This document shows positions 16,185 through 24,914 of a stretch of DNA of 60,534 bases, one piece after another (within the stretch, counting starts at the first letter, position 1; every line of letters starts with the position of its first letter). Made by a program: the position numbers and the translations under genes. The stretch comes from Paenibacillus sp. LHD-38 (GTDB lineage Bacteria; Bacillota; Bacilli; Paenibacillales; Paenibacillaceae): the NCBI RefSeq assembly GCF_031157315.1, contig NZ_JAVIFU010000044.1:1-60534 (forward strand), in the 5' to 3' direction. A model generated the notes under the pieces. The model was not told the DNA's origin, searched no databases, and worked only from the letters and a program-made list of their open reading frames with translations.

Positions 16185-16649
16185 ATGAGCGGAGATAAAT
16201 ACGCTAATCTGACGGATCTTATAGATGTTTTTCAACGTTTCGCTAAAGCGGACTGGCGTAAAAAAACGATGTGGGGCGGTCTAAAAGCGAGCGAAATTAG
16301 AATGCTCGCTTGTGTCAAGCAGAGCAATGACAAAGTTGGAACGGGTACTACGGTAACGGAGATCAGCAAAATCCTGCAGGTCACGTCCCCTACCGTTACG
16401 CAGATGCTCAACAGCCTTATTGCAGCCGGTTACGTGATAAGAACAGCGGATAAAACCGACCGCAGAATAACCGAAATCACATTAACAGATAAAGGCGATC
16501 AGCTGGCCACCAAGGCGATCGATCGTTTTCATTCCATTTTCAAAGGCATCATTGACCAATTGGGCAAAGAACAATCCGACCAGCTGATCGTTATGCTGAA
16601 TCAAGTATTCGAATATCTCAAGTCTGCGAACAATGCAGAGGATCAATAA
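16185..16649 (+). CDS. MarR-family transcriptional regulator
   Basis: 154 residues. The winged-helix core is TVTEISKILQVTSPTVTQMLNSL followed by the wing RTADKTDRRITEITLTDKG. ATG 16185 follows GAGGTG; the longer frame starts at a GTG inside that site. It is convergent with the DHA2 exporter at 16715 and divergent from another MarR gene. A related 14-base motif occurs before both this gene pair and the exporter, making this protein the likely repressor of the pump. Two terminators lie immediately downstream. Confidence 0.9.
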   Translation: MSGDKYANLTDLIDVFQRFAKADWRKKTMWGGLKASEIRMLACVKQSNDKVGTGTTVTEISKILQVTSPTVTQMLNSLIAAGYVIRTADKTDRRITEITLTDKGDQLATKAIDRFHSIFKGIIDQLGKEQSDQLIVMLNQVFEYLKSANNAEDQ

Positions 16650-16660
16650 ATACAGAAAGA

Positions 16661-16699
16661 GGATTTCACCTGCTGCAGCAGCTGCAGGTGAAATCCTTT
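16661..16699 (+). terminator. Terminator after the MarR gene
   Basis: GGATTTCACCTGC (16661-16673) pairs with GCAGGTGAAATCC (16684-16696), followed by TTTCT. It is a strong 13-base stem. Confidence 0.85.
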
Positions 16700-16703
16700 C
16701 TAT

Positions 16704-16741
16704 AAGAGCCGCTCTCAAGCATTGAGAGCAGGCTCTTTTTT
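16704..16741 (+). terminator. Second hairpin terminator, overlapping the exporter 3' end
   Basis: AAGAGCC and GCTCTCAA pair with TTGAGAGC and GGCTCTT, then a T-run follows on the plus strand. It contains the stop codon of the opposite-strand MFS gene (stop at 16715-16717), so the terminator and the gene's last codons share sequence. Confidence 0.75.
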
Positions 16742-18340
16742 GATCAGCTCTGTTTGTTCCGCTTCGACTTTGGCTTTCATGTCATTCGAGGAGCGCAAAG
16801 GAATTTCCTTCAAGAAAAGAACAAGAACGAACGCTACGACCAAGAGTGACATGCCGAATAAAAATACAACGGTTAGCGAATCGCTTAATACCGAACGAAC
16901 CATTTCGATAATATGCGTAAACATAGGCTGAACTTGTTCAGGGAGCGTTGCATGCAGCTCCTTAAGCTTAGGTTGGTCAAGCAGCATTTGCGGATTCAAG
17001 AAACTCGAAAGCTGCTTTGCCGTTTCGGGATCTACCTGCGACAAATCCGGACCCTCGCCTGCTTTTACGGCAGCCTCCAGCTTGCTCGACATCGTCGAGT
17101 TCATCACTGTACCCATCACCGCAATTCCGATTGTGCCGCCTAAGTTACGGAACAAGGTTGCAGTTGCGGTTGCCACGCCAAGCTGTGTCGGAGCAACAGC
17201 ATTTTGAACCGTAAGCGTGAATACCGGCATTGAAATCCCAAGCCCGATACCGAAAACGATCATCGCCGCGACCGCAACTCCAACATTATTCATAAAGGCC
17301 ATCAAGAGCATGCCGACAACCATAAACGGCATCCCTGCGATGGCAAAACGTTTGTACTTGCCTGATTTAGAAATCCAACGTCCGGACATAGTGCTCAGGA
17401 AGATCATCGCGATCGACATCGGCATATTGACAAAGCCAGAGTTAGTAGGGGAAATTCCGAGAACGCCCTGCACGAAAAACGGCAGGTACATCATTGCGCC
17501 CATCATTCCGGCGTTCATGAGAAAACCAATTGAATTGGAAATCGTTACGATACTGTTTTTAAACAGCGATAACGGTAAAACAGGGCTTTTTGCTTTACGT
17601 TCCACAAGCAGCAAAATAATTAAGAAAACGATGGAAGCTGCAAGCAGGCCAATAATCTGAGAGGAGCCCCAATCATATTTGGTTCCTGCCCACGAGAAAC
17701 CTAGAAGCAGCGAAATCAACATTAACGTTAAGAATAAAGAGCCAAGGTAATCAATCGATTCCGACGTCTTCCTTGCTGTTTTCGGAAACATCGACCATAT
17801 CATCCCGAATGCTACGAGGCCAAGCGGCAGGAAGATCCAGAAAATCCATTTCCATGCGATATGATCGACTAAAAAGCCGCCGAGTGTCGGTCCAATAACG
17901 CTCGAGAAACCAAAAACTGCCATCATGATGCCGGTCCATTTGGCTCTCTCACGCGGAGCGAACAAATCTCCGACAGCGGTAACCGTAGCCGACATGAGGA
18001 TACCGCCGCCTAAACCTTGAATGCCGCGGTACGTTATCAATTGAAAAACCGTGGTTGAAGTTCCGCAGAGAAACGCGCCGATAATGAAAAACACAATACC
18101 CGCTAAGAGAAAAGGTTTCCGTCCATAAATATCGGATAACTTCCCCACAAGTACGGTTGCTATCGTAGAAGTGAGCATATAAATCGTGATTACCCAGGTG
18201 TAATACTCAATGCCCCCTAAAATCGCGATAATTCGCGGCATTGCTGTACTTACGATGGTCTGGTTGATTGCAGCGAAGAACATAGCTGCCATCAGAGCAA
18301 TCATAATGGTTAACTTTTTCTTTTGTGTCAAATGCTCCAT
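16715..18340 (-). CDS. DHA2-family MFS multidrug exporter (EmrB/QacA type, 14 helices)
   Basis: A 541-residue proton-driven efflux pump with about 14 membrane helices. The first helix carries the DHA2 signature FFAAINQTIVSTAMPRI; motif A is GKLSDIYGRKP, and motif C in helix 5 is GPTLGGFLVDH. A large extracytoplasmic loop rich in Gln/Pro (about residues 430-480) precedes the last helices, as in LmrB/Mdr proteins. The start at 18340 follows AGGAGTGCAGGGCAT. Upstream, the promoter region carries TTAATTAGGTTGCC, also found at the divergent MarR promoter, so regulation by MarR is likely. The drug range is unknown. Confidence 0.93.
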   Translation of the reverse strand: MEHLTQKKKLTIMIALMAAMFFAAINQTIVSTAMPRIIAILGGIEYYTWVITIYMLTSTIATVLVGKLSDIYGRKPFLLAGIVFFIIGAFLCGTSTTVFQLITYRGIQGLGGGILMSATVTAVGDLFAPRERAKWTGIMMAVFGFSSVIGPTLGGFLVDHIAWKWIFWIFLPLGLVAFGMIWSMFPKTARKTSESIDYLGSLFLTLMLISLLLGFSWAGTKYDWGSSQIIGLLAASIVFLIILLLVERKAKSPVLPLSLFKNSIVTISNSIGFLMNAGMMGAMMYLPFFVQGVLGISPTNSGFVNMPMSIAMIFLSTMSGRWISKSGKYKRFAIAGMPFMVVGMLLMAFMNNVGVAVAAMIVFGIGLGISMPVFTLTVQNAVAPTQLGVATATATLFRNLGGTIGIAVMGTVMNSTMSSKLEAAVKAGEGPDLSQVDPETAKQLSSFLNPQMLLDQPKLKELHATLPEQVQPMFTHIIEMVRSVLSDSLTVVFLFGMSLLVVAFVLVLFLKEIPLRSSNDMKAKVEAEQTELIKKEPALNA

Positions 18341-18402
18341 ATGCCCTGCACTCCTAATATTTATTTATTATGGCCAATTGGCAGCCAGACTACTTAAAAC
18401 AT

Positions 18403-18416
18403 TTAATTAGGTTGCC
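18403..18416. promoter_or_regulatory. Candidate MarR operator, copy 2 (exporter promoter)
   Basis: TTAATTAGGTTGCC, overlapping the small inverted repeat TAGG-TTG-CCTA. It sits just downstream of a TATAAA-like -10 on the minus strand (complement of 18424-18432), where a repressor would block the exporter promoter. Confidence 0.55.
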
Positions 18417-18510
18417 TACCTATTTTATAATGATACAATAACTTTAGTACTAAAACAACTGCTAAATCTTTGATTTCGCTATCACAAAAAAAACTGACAA
18501 AAACGCAAAA

Positions 18511-18540
18511 AAACAAGCCTGAGCAACCTCTGGCTTGTTT
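18511..18540. terminator. Bidirectional terminator after the SDR gene
   Basis: AAACAAGCC (18511-18519) and GGCTTGTTT (18532-18540) form the stem, with A/T runs on both sides. It ends the leftward SDR gene at 18562. Confidence 0.85.
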
Positions 18541-18561
18541 TTCGCTTCATAATATGTTTGA

Positions 18562-19308
18562 TCAAGATATGACGAGTCCACCGTCAACTCCAATGATTTG
18601 ACCCGTGATCCAACCTGAATCCGCATCCGCTAAATTCACGATCCATCGTGCTACATCATCCGGCTCACCACGTCTTCCCAGCGGAATTATCTGACGCTCA
18701 TGTTCTTTAACTTCATTAATCTGCTCGTCAGTAAGTCCCATGCGGTCGCGAAGGAACGCAGTTTCGACAGGTCCGCTCGCGACCGCATTTACACGAATGC
18801 CCTTCGGAGCGAGTTCAAGAGCCCAGCACCGCGTCAGATGTTCCATAGCAGCTTTGCTCGCTGCATACAGTGATAAGCCGGCCGCTGCTTTACTGCCATA
18901 AGTACTTGAAATATTGATTATCGAACCTTTGGTTTCTTCTAGATGAGTGATCGCTGCTGCGGCAAGCATTGTAGGCCCAGCCACATTTACAGCGAAAATA
19001 TCATTTATTGATTTCAAGTTTGCATCGATAAGCGGCTGTATGACACCACTTCCAGCATTGTTCACGATTAAATCGAGTCGCCCCCAATGTTCAATTGCGG
19101 CTGCAACCGTTCTGGTCGCAGACTCCGGATCACTTACATCCGCCGTAAAAGCCTTAATGTTCGGGTCACTAGCGGCAATCTCCTCCAACGGGCCCGTTTT
19201 ACGACCGGTAATGAGCACTTTTGCCCCCTTTTCTACAAATAACCGTGCCGCTGCCAGTCCGATACCGGCACCTCCACCTGTGATGATTACAACCTTGTCT
19301 TTTAACAT
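18562..19308 (-). CDS. Short-chain dehydrogenase/reductase (SDR)
   Basis: A 248-residue classical SDR. The NAD(P) site is TGGGAGIG (near residue 12), NNAG follows at about 87, and the catalytic Ser, Tyr and Lys are in NISSTYGS and SLYAASKAA (YxxxK). The C-terminal GWITGQIIGVDGG is typical. ATG 19308 is used because AAGGAG lies eight bases before it, while ATG 19314 is only two bases away. A MarR-family gene lies just upstream on the same strand and may control it. Substrate unknown. Confidence 0.92.
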   Translation of the reverse strand: MLKDKVVIITGGGAGIGLAAARLFVEKGAKVLITGRKTGPLEEIAASDPNIKAFTADVSDPESATRTVAAAIEHWGRLDLIVNNAGSGVIQPLIDANLKSINDIFAVNVAGPTMLAAAAITHLEETKGSIINISSTYGSKAAAGLSLYAASKAAMEHLTRCWALELAPKGIRVNAVASGPVETAFLRDRMGLTDEQINEVKEHERQIIPLGRRGEPDDVARWIVNLADADSGWITGQIIGVDGGLVIS

Positions 19309-19495
19309 GTTCATGTCTCCTTAGAATTTAAATTATATTTCATGCTTAGTGCCACTTAGCTTTTCGATAGCTTTTTTGTAGACCCGCAGCCATTTCCAGC
19401 TTCAAAGCACATACATAAACAATTAATGAATTAATAATTAATCAATTAACTATTACTCGAATCTGTCCTATAAAAAGGACAGAAAGTCATATTTC

Positions 19496-19936
19496 TTAAA
19501 ACAACTTTTTCAACAGGTCTTTCAACTGATTCTGTTCTTCCTGAGTAAGTTTATTACCTACATTTTGAAAGATAGTTTGTTCATATACAGGCCACACATT
19601 CAAAATAATCTCATGACCTTCTGGTGTTAAACTGACTAGAATTCTTCTCCTATTGGTTGGGTCGAAATTCCTTCGGATGCGGCCAGCTTTCTCCAGAGCA
19701 TTTAATAAATTGCTTATATTTGCCCTCGTAACAGCAAGGTCGTCGCTTAACTCGGAAGGAACCATCGCTCTGCCGCTGGATTTGAGTGCAACGAGTACAC
19801 ACCACCGCCCCAATGTCAGATCAAACTTTCCTAGTTGTTCCTCCAATTGTTGGACCAAATGATGATTTGTTTTATAAAGTGTAAGAAAAACATTTACCGA
19901 CAGAATCGGTTGTTCAAAAGGACTCCATTTTTCAAT
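19496..19936 (-). CDS. MarR-family regulator with an unusual 5' end
   Basis: The winged-helix core is clear: MVPSELSDDLAVTRANISNLLNALEKAG and the wing RRNFDPTNRRRILVSLTPEG. In-frame sequence matching a MarR N-terminal helix (EKWSPFEQPILSVNVFLTLY) extends beyond the first possible TTG (19858) up to an ATT at 19934-19936. A good AGGAGG site precedes ATGTCG at 19938-19943, but that ATG is one base out of frame. Either the gene starts at ATT, or one inserted base has shifted the start, or a shorter TTG form (120 residues) is made. It probably controls the SDR gene downstream. Confidence 0.75.
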   Translation of the reverse strand: MEKWSPFEQPILSVNVFLTLYKTNHHLVQQLEEQLGKFDLTLGRWCVLVALKSSGRAMVPSELSDDLAVTRANISNLLNALEKAGRIRRNFDPTNRRRILVSLTPEGHEIILNVWPVYEQTIFQNVGNKLTQEEQNQLKDLLKKLF

Positions 19937-20172
19937 ACGACATGACCTCCTGCTATATAGTTAATCAGTTAACCATTCATACGTTAACTATAATTTATCG
20001 CAAATCATATTGTCAAGTGCGTAACATCAGGAAACGTATCTACAGTTTTGAAATAAGTTTGTTAGCAGACTAGAGCGTTCTAAGAGGTAAATGCTGGTAC
20101 ATGTCACAAATTAACGTCGCCAAGCGTTTTATTGGTAACATAACAAAATATATTTAGGGGAACTTCTAAACA

Positions 20173-20589
20173 ATGGGGAGGATCGAAGATATTATGAACA
20201 ATAGCAGGTTTGACGACAAAGCAAGGTTTGTGAACCAGTTCATGTATGCCCTTACGAGTGGAAACTCTGAATCACTTTTGGAATTGATTACTGAAGATGT
20301 TGTGTTAATTGTTGACGGAGGAGGGAAAGTATTTACTTTAATCCGTCCAATATACAGCAGAAAACTCATACTCGTTATTTTAAATGCATTGGCATTAACA
20401 ATATTTCTCAGATCCAAAGCACAGTCAGTCAAGATCAATGGACAACAAGGGATATTAATCACAAAAGAAGACATTCCAATCGGGGTCATTAGTTTTGATC
20501 GGGAGCCCCAAACTACGATGGTTCAAGGAATATTCATTATCGTGAATCCGGATAAATTAAAACATATAGGCTTAAACAAATTTTCATAA
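20173..20589 (+). CDS. Orphan SnoaL-like C-terminal domain of a SigJ-type sigma factor
   Basis: 138 residues. FVNQFMYALTSGNSESLLEL, then DVVLIVDGGGKV and the final NPDKLKHIG align with the C-terminal half of the sigma factor at 20757-21617 (WVHGFMAALKQGNLNQILSM, DVILVSDGGGKV, NPDKLKHVG). The DNA-binding sigma domains are absent. It is thus either a remnant of a duplicated sigma gene or a free SnoaL-like domain. The start is uncertain: ATG 20173 has no clear site, and ATG 20194 has GGGGAGG 13 bases away. It lies tail-to-tail with its full-length relative. Confidence 0.7.
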   Translation: MGRIEDIMNNSRFDDKARFVNQFMYALTSGNSESLLELITEDVVLIVDGGGKVFTLIRPIYSRKLILVILNALALTIFLRSKAQSVKINGQQGILITKEDIPIGVISFDREPQTTMVQGIFIIVNPDKLKHIGLNKFS

Positions 20590-20614
20590 AATCCCCTTTT
20601 GGGAACCTAAGAAT

Positions 20615-20657
20615 GGGATCAAGTTTTGACAATGCCCAAAGGCACGAACTTGATCCC
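20615..20657. terminator. Hairpin between convergent sigma-related genes
   Basis: GGGATCAAGTT (20615-20625) and AACTTGATCCC (20647-20657) are perfect 11-base arms around a 21-base loop. It lies between the orphan domain gene and the sigma factor gene; no strong T-run follows. Confidence 0.55.
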
Positions 20658-20756
20658 TCATCTTAAAGTAAAAATCGCCCTTATTTTGGGAACTAACATT
20701 CTTATACTTGCTGTTAAATCTGAATATGATGCGGCTACTTTATTTGGAATAGCCGC

Positions 20757-21617
20757 TTATCCTACATGCTTCAGCTTATCAGGGTTTCGAACAACATATA
20801 AGTTTTGAATCTTATTCTCCTCGATATGAAGCATCGCCACCGTATGAATGCCCTCGCTTGATCGAAGAATGAGTCCGGGTTGTCCATTTATTTGGCCAAT
20901 TTCAATTACCGGGATTCCTTCTTTCATAGAAGCCTGGCGTACCGGACCAAGAAGAAACTGCGCAACGAGTTCCCGCGTTTCGATCGGATCGACTGCGGCA
21001 GTTACTTTGCCTCCTCCGTCTGAGACAAGGATAACGTCCTGATCAAGCATTGATAAGATTTGGTTCAGGTTTCCTTGCTTGAGCGCCGCCATGAAGCCAT
21101 GAACCCACTCGCTGTTGGCTGTTTCCGTATGAACAAGTTCTTCTGACTCAATTCCCATCTTTGTTCTCGCACGGCTAAGCAGTTTCCGGCAATTCACTTC
21201 GCTTTTTTCAATGAGCACAGCGATCTCGCGATACTCGAAGCTAAGCGCCTCATGAAGGACAAAAACAATCCGTTCAGTAGGAGATAACTTTTCTAGCAGC
21301 ACAAGCATCGCATACGACAAGAGATCGTCTTGAATGACCGAGTCCATTGAATCAACTTCAGAACTAAGAAAGGGCTCTGGCAGCCATTCACCATAATATT
21401 GTTCCCGCTTCTTGCGGGCTGACTTGTGTAAATCCCTACAGCGATTCGTGACCATTTTGCAAAGATAAGCTTTCGGCTCAGTCAGCTTCTCAGGCGGTAC
21501 GTCATATATCTTTAGAAAAACGTCCTGTACAACATCCTCCGCATCAGATACTGATCCGGTTAGCTGGTAGGCGAGCTTAAACAACAGCCCTTTATACTGA
21601 TTGTACAATTCTTGCAT
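20757..21617 (-). CDS. ECF sigma factor, SigJ/ECF41-like, with SnoaL-like C-terminal domain
   Basis: 286 residues. Region 2 is visible as LYNQYKGLLFKLAYQLTGSVSDAEDVVQDVFLKI, region 4 as LSPTERIVFVLHEALSFEYREIAVLIEKSEVNCRKLLSRARTKM, and the C-terminal NTF2/SnoaL-like domain contains DVILVSDGGGKVTA and ends NPDKLKHVG. Such sigma factors control themselves through the C-terminal domain instead of a separate anti-sigma factor. ATG 21617 is preceded by GGAGGTGGA; upstream in-frame residues are not conserved in type. It diverges from an NmrA-like oxidoreductase gene (21971), a usual type of target next to these factors. Confidence 0.9.
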   Translation of the reverse strand: MQELYNQYKGLLFKLAYQLTGSVSDAEDVVQDVFLKIYDVPPEKLTEPKAYLCKMVTNRCRDLHKSARKKREQYYGEWLPEPFLSSEVDSMDSVIQDDLLSYAMLVLLEKLSPTERIVFVLHEALSFEYREIAVLIEKSEVNCRKLLSRARTKMGIESEELVHTETANSEWVHGFMAALKQGNLNQILSMLDQDVILVSDGGGKVTAAVDPIETRELVAQFLLGPVRQASMKEGIPVIEIGQINGQPGLILRSSEGIHTVAMLHIEENKIQNLYVVRNPDKLKHVG

Positions 21618-21970
21618 CATTCCACCTCCAATCTTATTCTTATACACTCTATTCTCCTTAGAATAAGGGCCTTTCATTAAACGAGATGAGGATCGATTTT
21701 GTGACAAACGCAAGTCCTTGCTTATATCGATATCATTTCATACTTCGTTTTTAATATGTATAGCTAGAAAAGATTGTTTAGATACTTCAGTAATCCAATC
21801 AGGAGCCGTATCTTTTCCAATTCTTGATACCCGCTTGCTTGTCACGAAATGAATCGGAGCATCGTTATATGTTCAAGCTAGGATTCGAATGGGAGAAAGA
21901 CCGCCTATCTGAGCGAGATTTGAAAATTGATCAGCCCTTATATATGGGCTACAAAACTAGGAGGATATAC

Positions 21971-22732
21971 ATGAAAATTGTAGTTATTGGCGGGACTGGA
22001 CTTATTGGAACAAAACTTGTAAACAACCTTCGTAAGCTTGGCCATGAGGTATTGGCGGCATCGCCTTCTGCTGGCATAAATGCCGTTACTGGTGAGGGAC
22101 TTGCTGATGTCCTTAGCGGTGCTCAAGTTGTCGTAGACGTGTCGAACTCTCCTTCATTCGAGGATAAGGCAGTCTTGGAGTTCTTCGAAACGTCCACTCG
22201 AAACCTCCTTGCCGCTGAAGCGGCTGCCGGAGTGAAACATCATGTTGCGCTATCGGTCGTTGGTACAGACCGCCTGCTCCAAAGTGGTTATTTCCGTGCG
22301 AAGAGGGCCCAAGAAGACCTAATCACGGCTTCAAACATCCCTTATACAATCGTCCGCGCGACGCAGTTCTTCGAGTTCGTCGGCAGCATCGCCTATGTGG
22401 CGACAGAAGGGGAAATTGTCCGTCTGCCTTCCGCTCTTACGCAGCCTATCGTTTCGGATGATGTTGCAGCCGCGTTGGCCGATTTCACACTTGAGGAGCC
22501 AGTGAATGGCATTGTCGAAGTGGCTGGTCCAGATCAGATTCCTCTCGACCAACTCGTTCGACAATTCTTGAGCGCAAATCAAGACACACGCCAGGTGGTC
22601 ACAGATTCCAACGCGCTCTACTTCGGATCAGCAGCGGTGAATGATCAATCTCTCGTTCCAAGCGATAGCAACGCACGCATTGCCTCGACGCGCTTTGAGG
22701 ATTGGCTCAACCGTTCCACTTCTAAAGTGTAA
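21971..22732 (+). CDS. NmrA-like NAD(P)-binding oxidoreductase
   Basis: A 253-residue atypical SDR. The N-terminal dinucleotide site is VVIGGTGLIGTKLV; HHVALSVVGTDRL and YTIVRATQFFEFVGSI are typical of the NmrA/YwnB-like group. No YxxxK motif in the classical position is obvious. ATG 21971 has AGGAGG upstream; the longer frame from 21824 is non-homologous. Divergent placement from the SigJ-like gene suggests it is a target of that sigma factor, as in ECF41 systems, where the neighbour is often an oxidoreductase. Confidence 0.9.
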   Translation: MKIVVIGGTGLIGTKLVNNLRKLGHEVLAASPSAGINAVTGEGLADVLSGAQVVVDVSNSPSFEDKAVLEFFETSTRNLLAAEAAAGVKHHVALSVVGTDRLLQSGYFRAKRAQEDLITASNIPYTIVRATQFFEFVGSIAYVATEGEIVRLPSALTQPIVSDDVAAALADFTLEEPVNGIVEVAGPDQIPLDQLVRQFLSANQDTRQVVTDSNALYFGSAAVNDQSLVPSDSNARIASTRFEDWLNRSTSKV

Positions 22733-22767
22733 TGCCGTCTAGTTCAACTCATTAATCGTCTCTTCCA

Positions 22768-22793
22768 AGAACCCTGCAAAGGGTTCTTTTTTT
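22768..22793 (+). terminator. Terminator after the NmrA-like gene
   Basis: AGAACCC (22768-22774) and GGGTTCT (22781-22787) form a compact stem followed by seven Ts. Confidence 0.9.
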
Positions 22794-22945
22794 GCCTTTG
22801 GGAAGTGCGATATTCAATATCAGACCATCTCGTTAACGAATGTAAGCCGCCCCTAATTTCCATAAGGACGGCCCATAGTGTTGTTTATTTTTTTTGCTCA
22901 TTACAGCCTTATGCCTTATGGCTGAGAATGCTTTTTACTATGCAT

Positions 22946-24358
22946 CTACGCCGTTGTAGACGAGGATTTACGCTCATCGAGCTTTGCCTTCATCCCTCTT
23001 TTTCCGCTGAAAGCACTGAAAGAAAAATAATAAATGCAAACAATAACAGCTGCCAGAATAGCTAGAGTAAAAAAGATATTGCTGTAAACATAAGCTCCGT
23101 TATACACAGCCACCGGATTCAAATGAAATGACGTTTCCTTTGTGTCCAGCAGCTTGCCAATAACGCTTGTAGACATCGCGCCAGAGATAAAATTGAGCAA
23201 GGACATTAATCCCATCCCTACACCAATTTGCTCCTTGGTGAGCGTTCTGGAAATGGTATTAGACATGGCAATTTGCATAAACGTTTGACCCGTATTACCG
23301 AATATCAGCAGAAACAGGATAAGATATGGCGATGCTCCCACAAAAATTGAAAGCAAAACGAAGCAAACAAAGCTGAGTGAAATTGCCGTGTACACTAGAA
23401 ATGAATTGCCCTTCTCATCCGCCAGCCTGCCTCCCCTGCGTCCCAAGAATGCGGAAGTAATTGCAGCCGGAAACATGATTAGACCAATGACTGCTGGAGA
23501 CAATTGATTTAATCCGGATAGAAACTGCGGCGTTACGAAAGGCATGCCAAAGCTTAATGCGGTTGCGAGAAAGGTAATAAATAAACCCATGGAATACTTC
23601 TTATTGCTAAATAGCTTTGGATGGATAAAAGGATCAGCTGCTGTCCGGATGCGAATAATGAACAAAATTAGCAGCACGGCCCCGCCCAGCGCGAGCAGCC
23701 ACTCCCCAAGTGAAATCGCAAGCAGCGATAATGCGACTGCTCCGCCTAGCAGTATTCCTCCCAAAAAGTCGATGTTTTTCGTGCTGCCTTTTTGGTTATC
23801 CAAATATCTCCGAAAGAATGGCAGTGCAAGCAGCGGGATCAGCGATAATAAAAACAGAAACCGCCAGCTCGCAAAGGTCGTGACTAGACCTGCTACTATA
23901 GGAGCCAACGCAGTTCCGAGGGCAAGACCTGCGGCAACGGTACCGAGTGCTCTGCCCCGCTTCTCCGGCGTGAAGTAACGAACAGGAACAATCATTGCCG
24001 TGGCGGGAATAACAGCCGCACCGCTGGCTTGCAAAATTCGTCCAAGCACAATCATCCAATATTCAGTAGCTATCAGCCCTACGACAGAGCCAAGCGCAAA
24101 GAAAATTAGTCCGAAGGTTAATAAATCCTTCAATCGATATTTGTCGGCAAGCTTACCGTATGTAACGGAGCCTACGGCGTAAACGATCATATAACCCGTT
24201 AGGAGCCAGCTGACCTGCGAGGGCGTGATGCCAAACTCCTTGCTGATGACAGGCATAACCACATTAAACATCGAAGCATTCATAATCGAGAAGACTAACG
24301 TAAATGCTAAAATAGGCATCAGCTTCTCGCCATTGTTTTGTACGACTGCGGCTTCCAT
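22946..24358 (-). CDS. DHA2-type MFS drug exporter, TetA(L)/Bmr3-like
   Basis: A 470-residue 14-helix efflux pump. Helix 1 holds SIMNASMFNVVMPVISKEF, motif A is YGKLADKYRLKDLL, and motif C in helix 5 is ALGTALAPIVAGLV. The C-terminal tail is charged. The start at 24358 follows AAGGATG. The palindrome GTTTGAATTCAAAC at 24396-24409 lies in its promoter and recurs before the upstream MarR gene (24442-24894), so the pair forms a classical MarR-pump module. Sterol-like or quaternary drugs are possible substrates; none can be deduced. Confidence 0.92.
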   Translation of the reverse strand: MEAAVVQNNGEKLMPILAFTLVFSIMNASMFNVVMPVISKEFGITPSQVSWLLTGYMIVYAVGSVTYGKLADKYRLKDLLTFGLIFFALGSVVGLIATEYWMIVLGRILQASGAAVIPATAMIVPVRYFTPEKRGRALGTVAAGLALGTALAPIVAGLVTTFASWRFLFLLSLIPLLALPFFRRYLDNQKGSTKNIDFLGGILLGGAVALSLLAISLGEWLLALGGAVLLILFIIRIRTAADPFIHPKLFSNKKYSMGLFITFLATALSFGMPFVTPQFLSGLNQLSPAVIGLIMFPAAITSAFLGRRGGRLADEKGNSFLVYTAISLSFVCFVLLSIFVGASPYLILFLLIFGNTGQTFMQIAMSNTISRTLTKEQIGVGMGLMSLLNFISGAMSTSVIGKLLDTKETSFHLNPVAVYNGAYVYSNIFFTLAILAAVIVCIYYFSFSAFSGKRGMKAKLDERKSSSTTA

Positions 24359-24395
24359 TTTCTAAACATCCTTTCTTTTTTTAAAATAGTATATC

Positions 24396-24409
24396 GTTTG
24401 AATTCAAAC
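24396..24409. promoter_or_regulatory. MarR operator before the MFS exporter
   Basis: GTTTGAATTCAAAC is a perfect 14-base palindrome, identical to the core of the site at 24915-24934 in front of the marR gene. It lies 38 bases upstream of the exporter start and so would block its promoter when bound. Confidence 0.85.
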
Positions 24410-24441
24410 AAAATTACAAAAAAATTTAGCAGGCACCTTCG

Positions 24442-24894
24442 CTATTCGTAAGCTTTTATAATTTTTTTCAATAAATCATGAAGGGTAGCTGTTTCATCCT
24501 TTGTTAGAAGCTGATTCGATTTATCCTTTGCCTGCTGAACGGCGTGGGTAGTTAGCTTGTACATCTGTAGTCCTTCATCCGTCAAGAAGATACGTTTCAT
24601 TCTGGCATCTTGCTCATGCTCGCGGCGGACTACCCATCCGCGTTTCACCATGCCATTGATTATGCTGGTTACACTCGACTTGTCGATGTAAAGAAGCTTC
24701 TCCAAATCGGCATTCATCGCCCCGGGTTTCATCGCAAGCAAATGAAGCGACTGCGATTGCTGGGGGGTCAAGCCAAGCGGACGAAGAGCGGTTTCGATTT
24801 CACGGCGAATGTTGATGAAGGCGAGCTTAATCAATAAGGTACTGCTGTCCTCTTGCTCCCAAGGAAAACGGGTGATAAAGGATTCTCGGCCCAT
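24442..24894 (-). CDS. MarR-family repressor of the adjacent MFS exporter
   Basis: 150 residues. The winged-helix core is MNADLEKLLYIDKSSVTSIINGMVKRGWV with wing RREHEQDARMKRIFLTDEG; helices at both ends form the dimer interface. ATG 24894 is chosen because AAGGGGTG lies nine bases before it; the GTG at 24906 would overlap that site. The same perfect palindrome stands in front of this gene and the exporter gene downstream, which indicates autoregulation and repression of the pump, relieved by a ligand. Confidence 0.93.
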   Translation of the reverse strand: MGRESFITRFPWEQEDSSTLLIKLAFINIRREIETALRPLGLTPQQSQSLHLLAMKPGAMNADLEKLLYIDKSSVTSIINGMVKRGWVVRREHEQDARMKRIFLTDEGLQMYKLTTHAVQQAKDKSNQLLTKDETATLHDLLKKIIKAYE

Positions 24895-24914
24895 GCGGAG
24901 TCTCACCCCTTAAA

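Noticed and set aside
20166..20489. 107-codon minus-strand frame over the orphan sigma domain
   Set aside because: Antisense to the recognisable SnoaL-like domain; no motif of its own.
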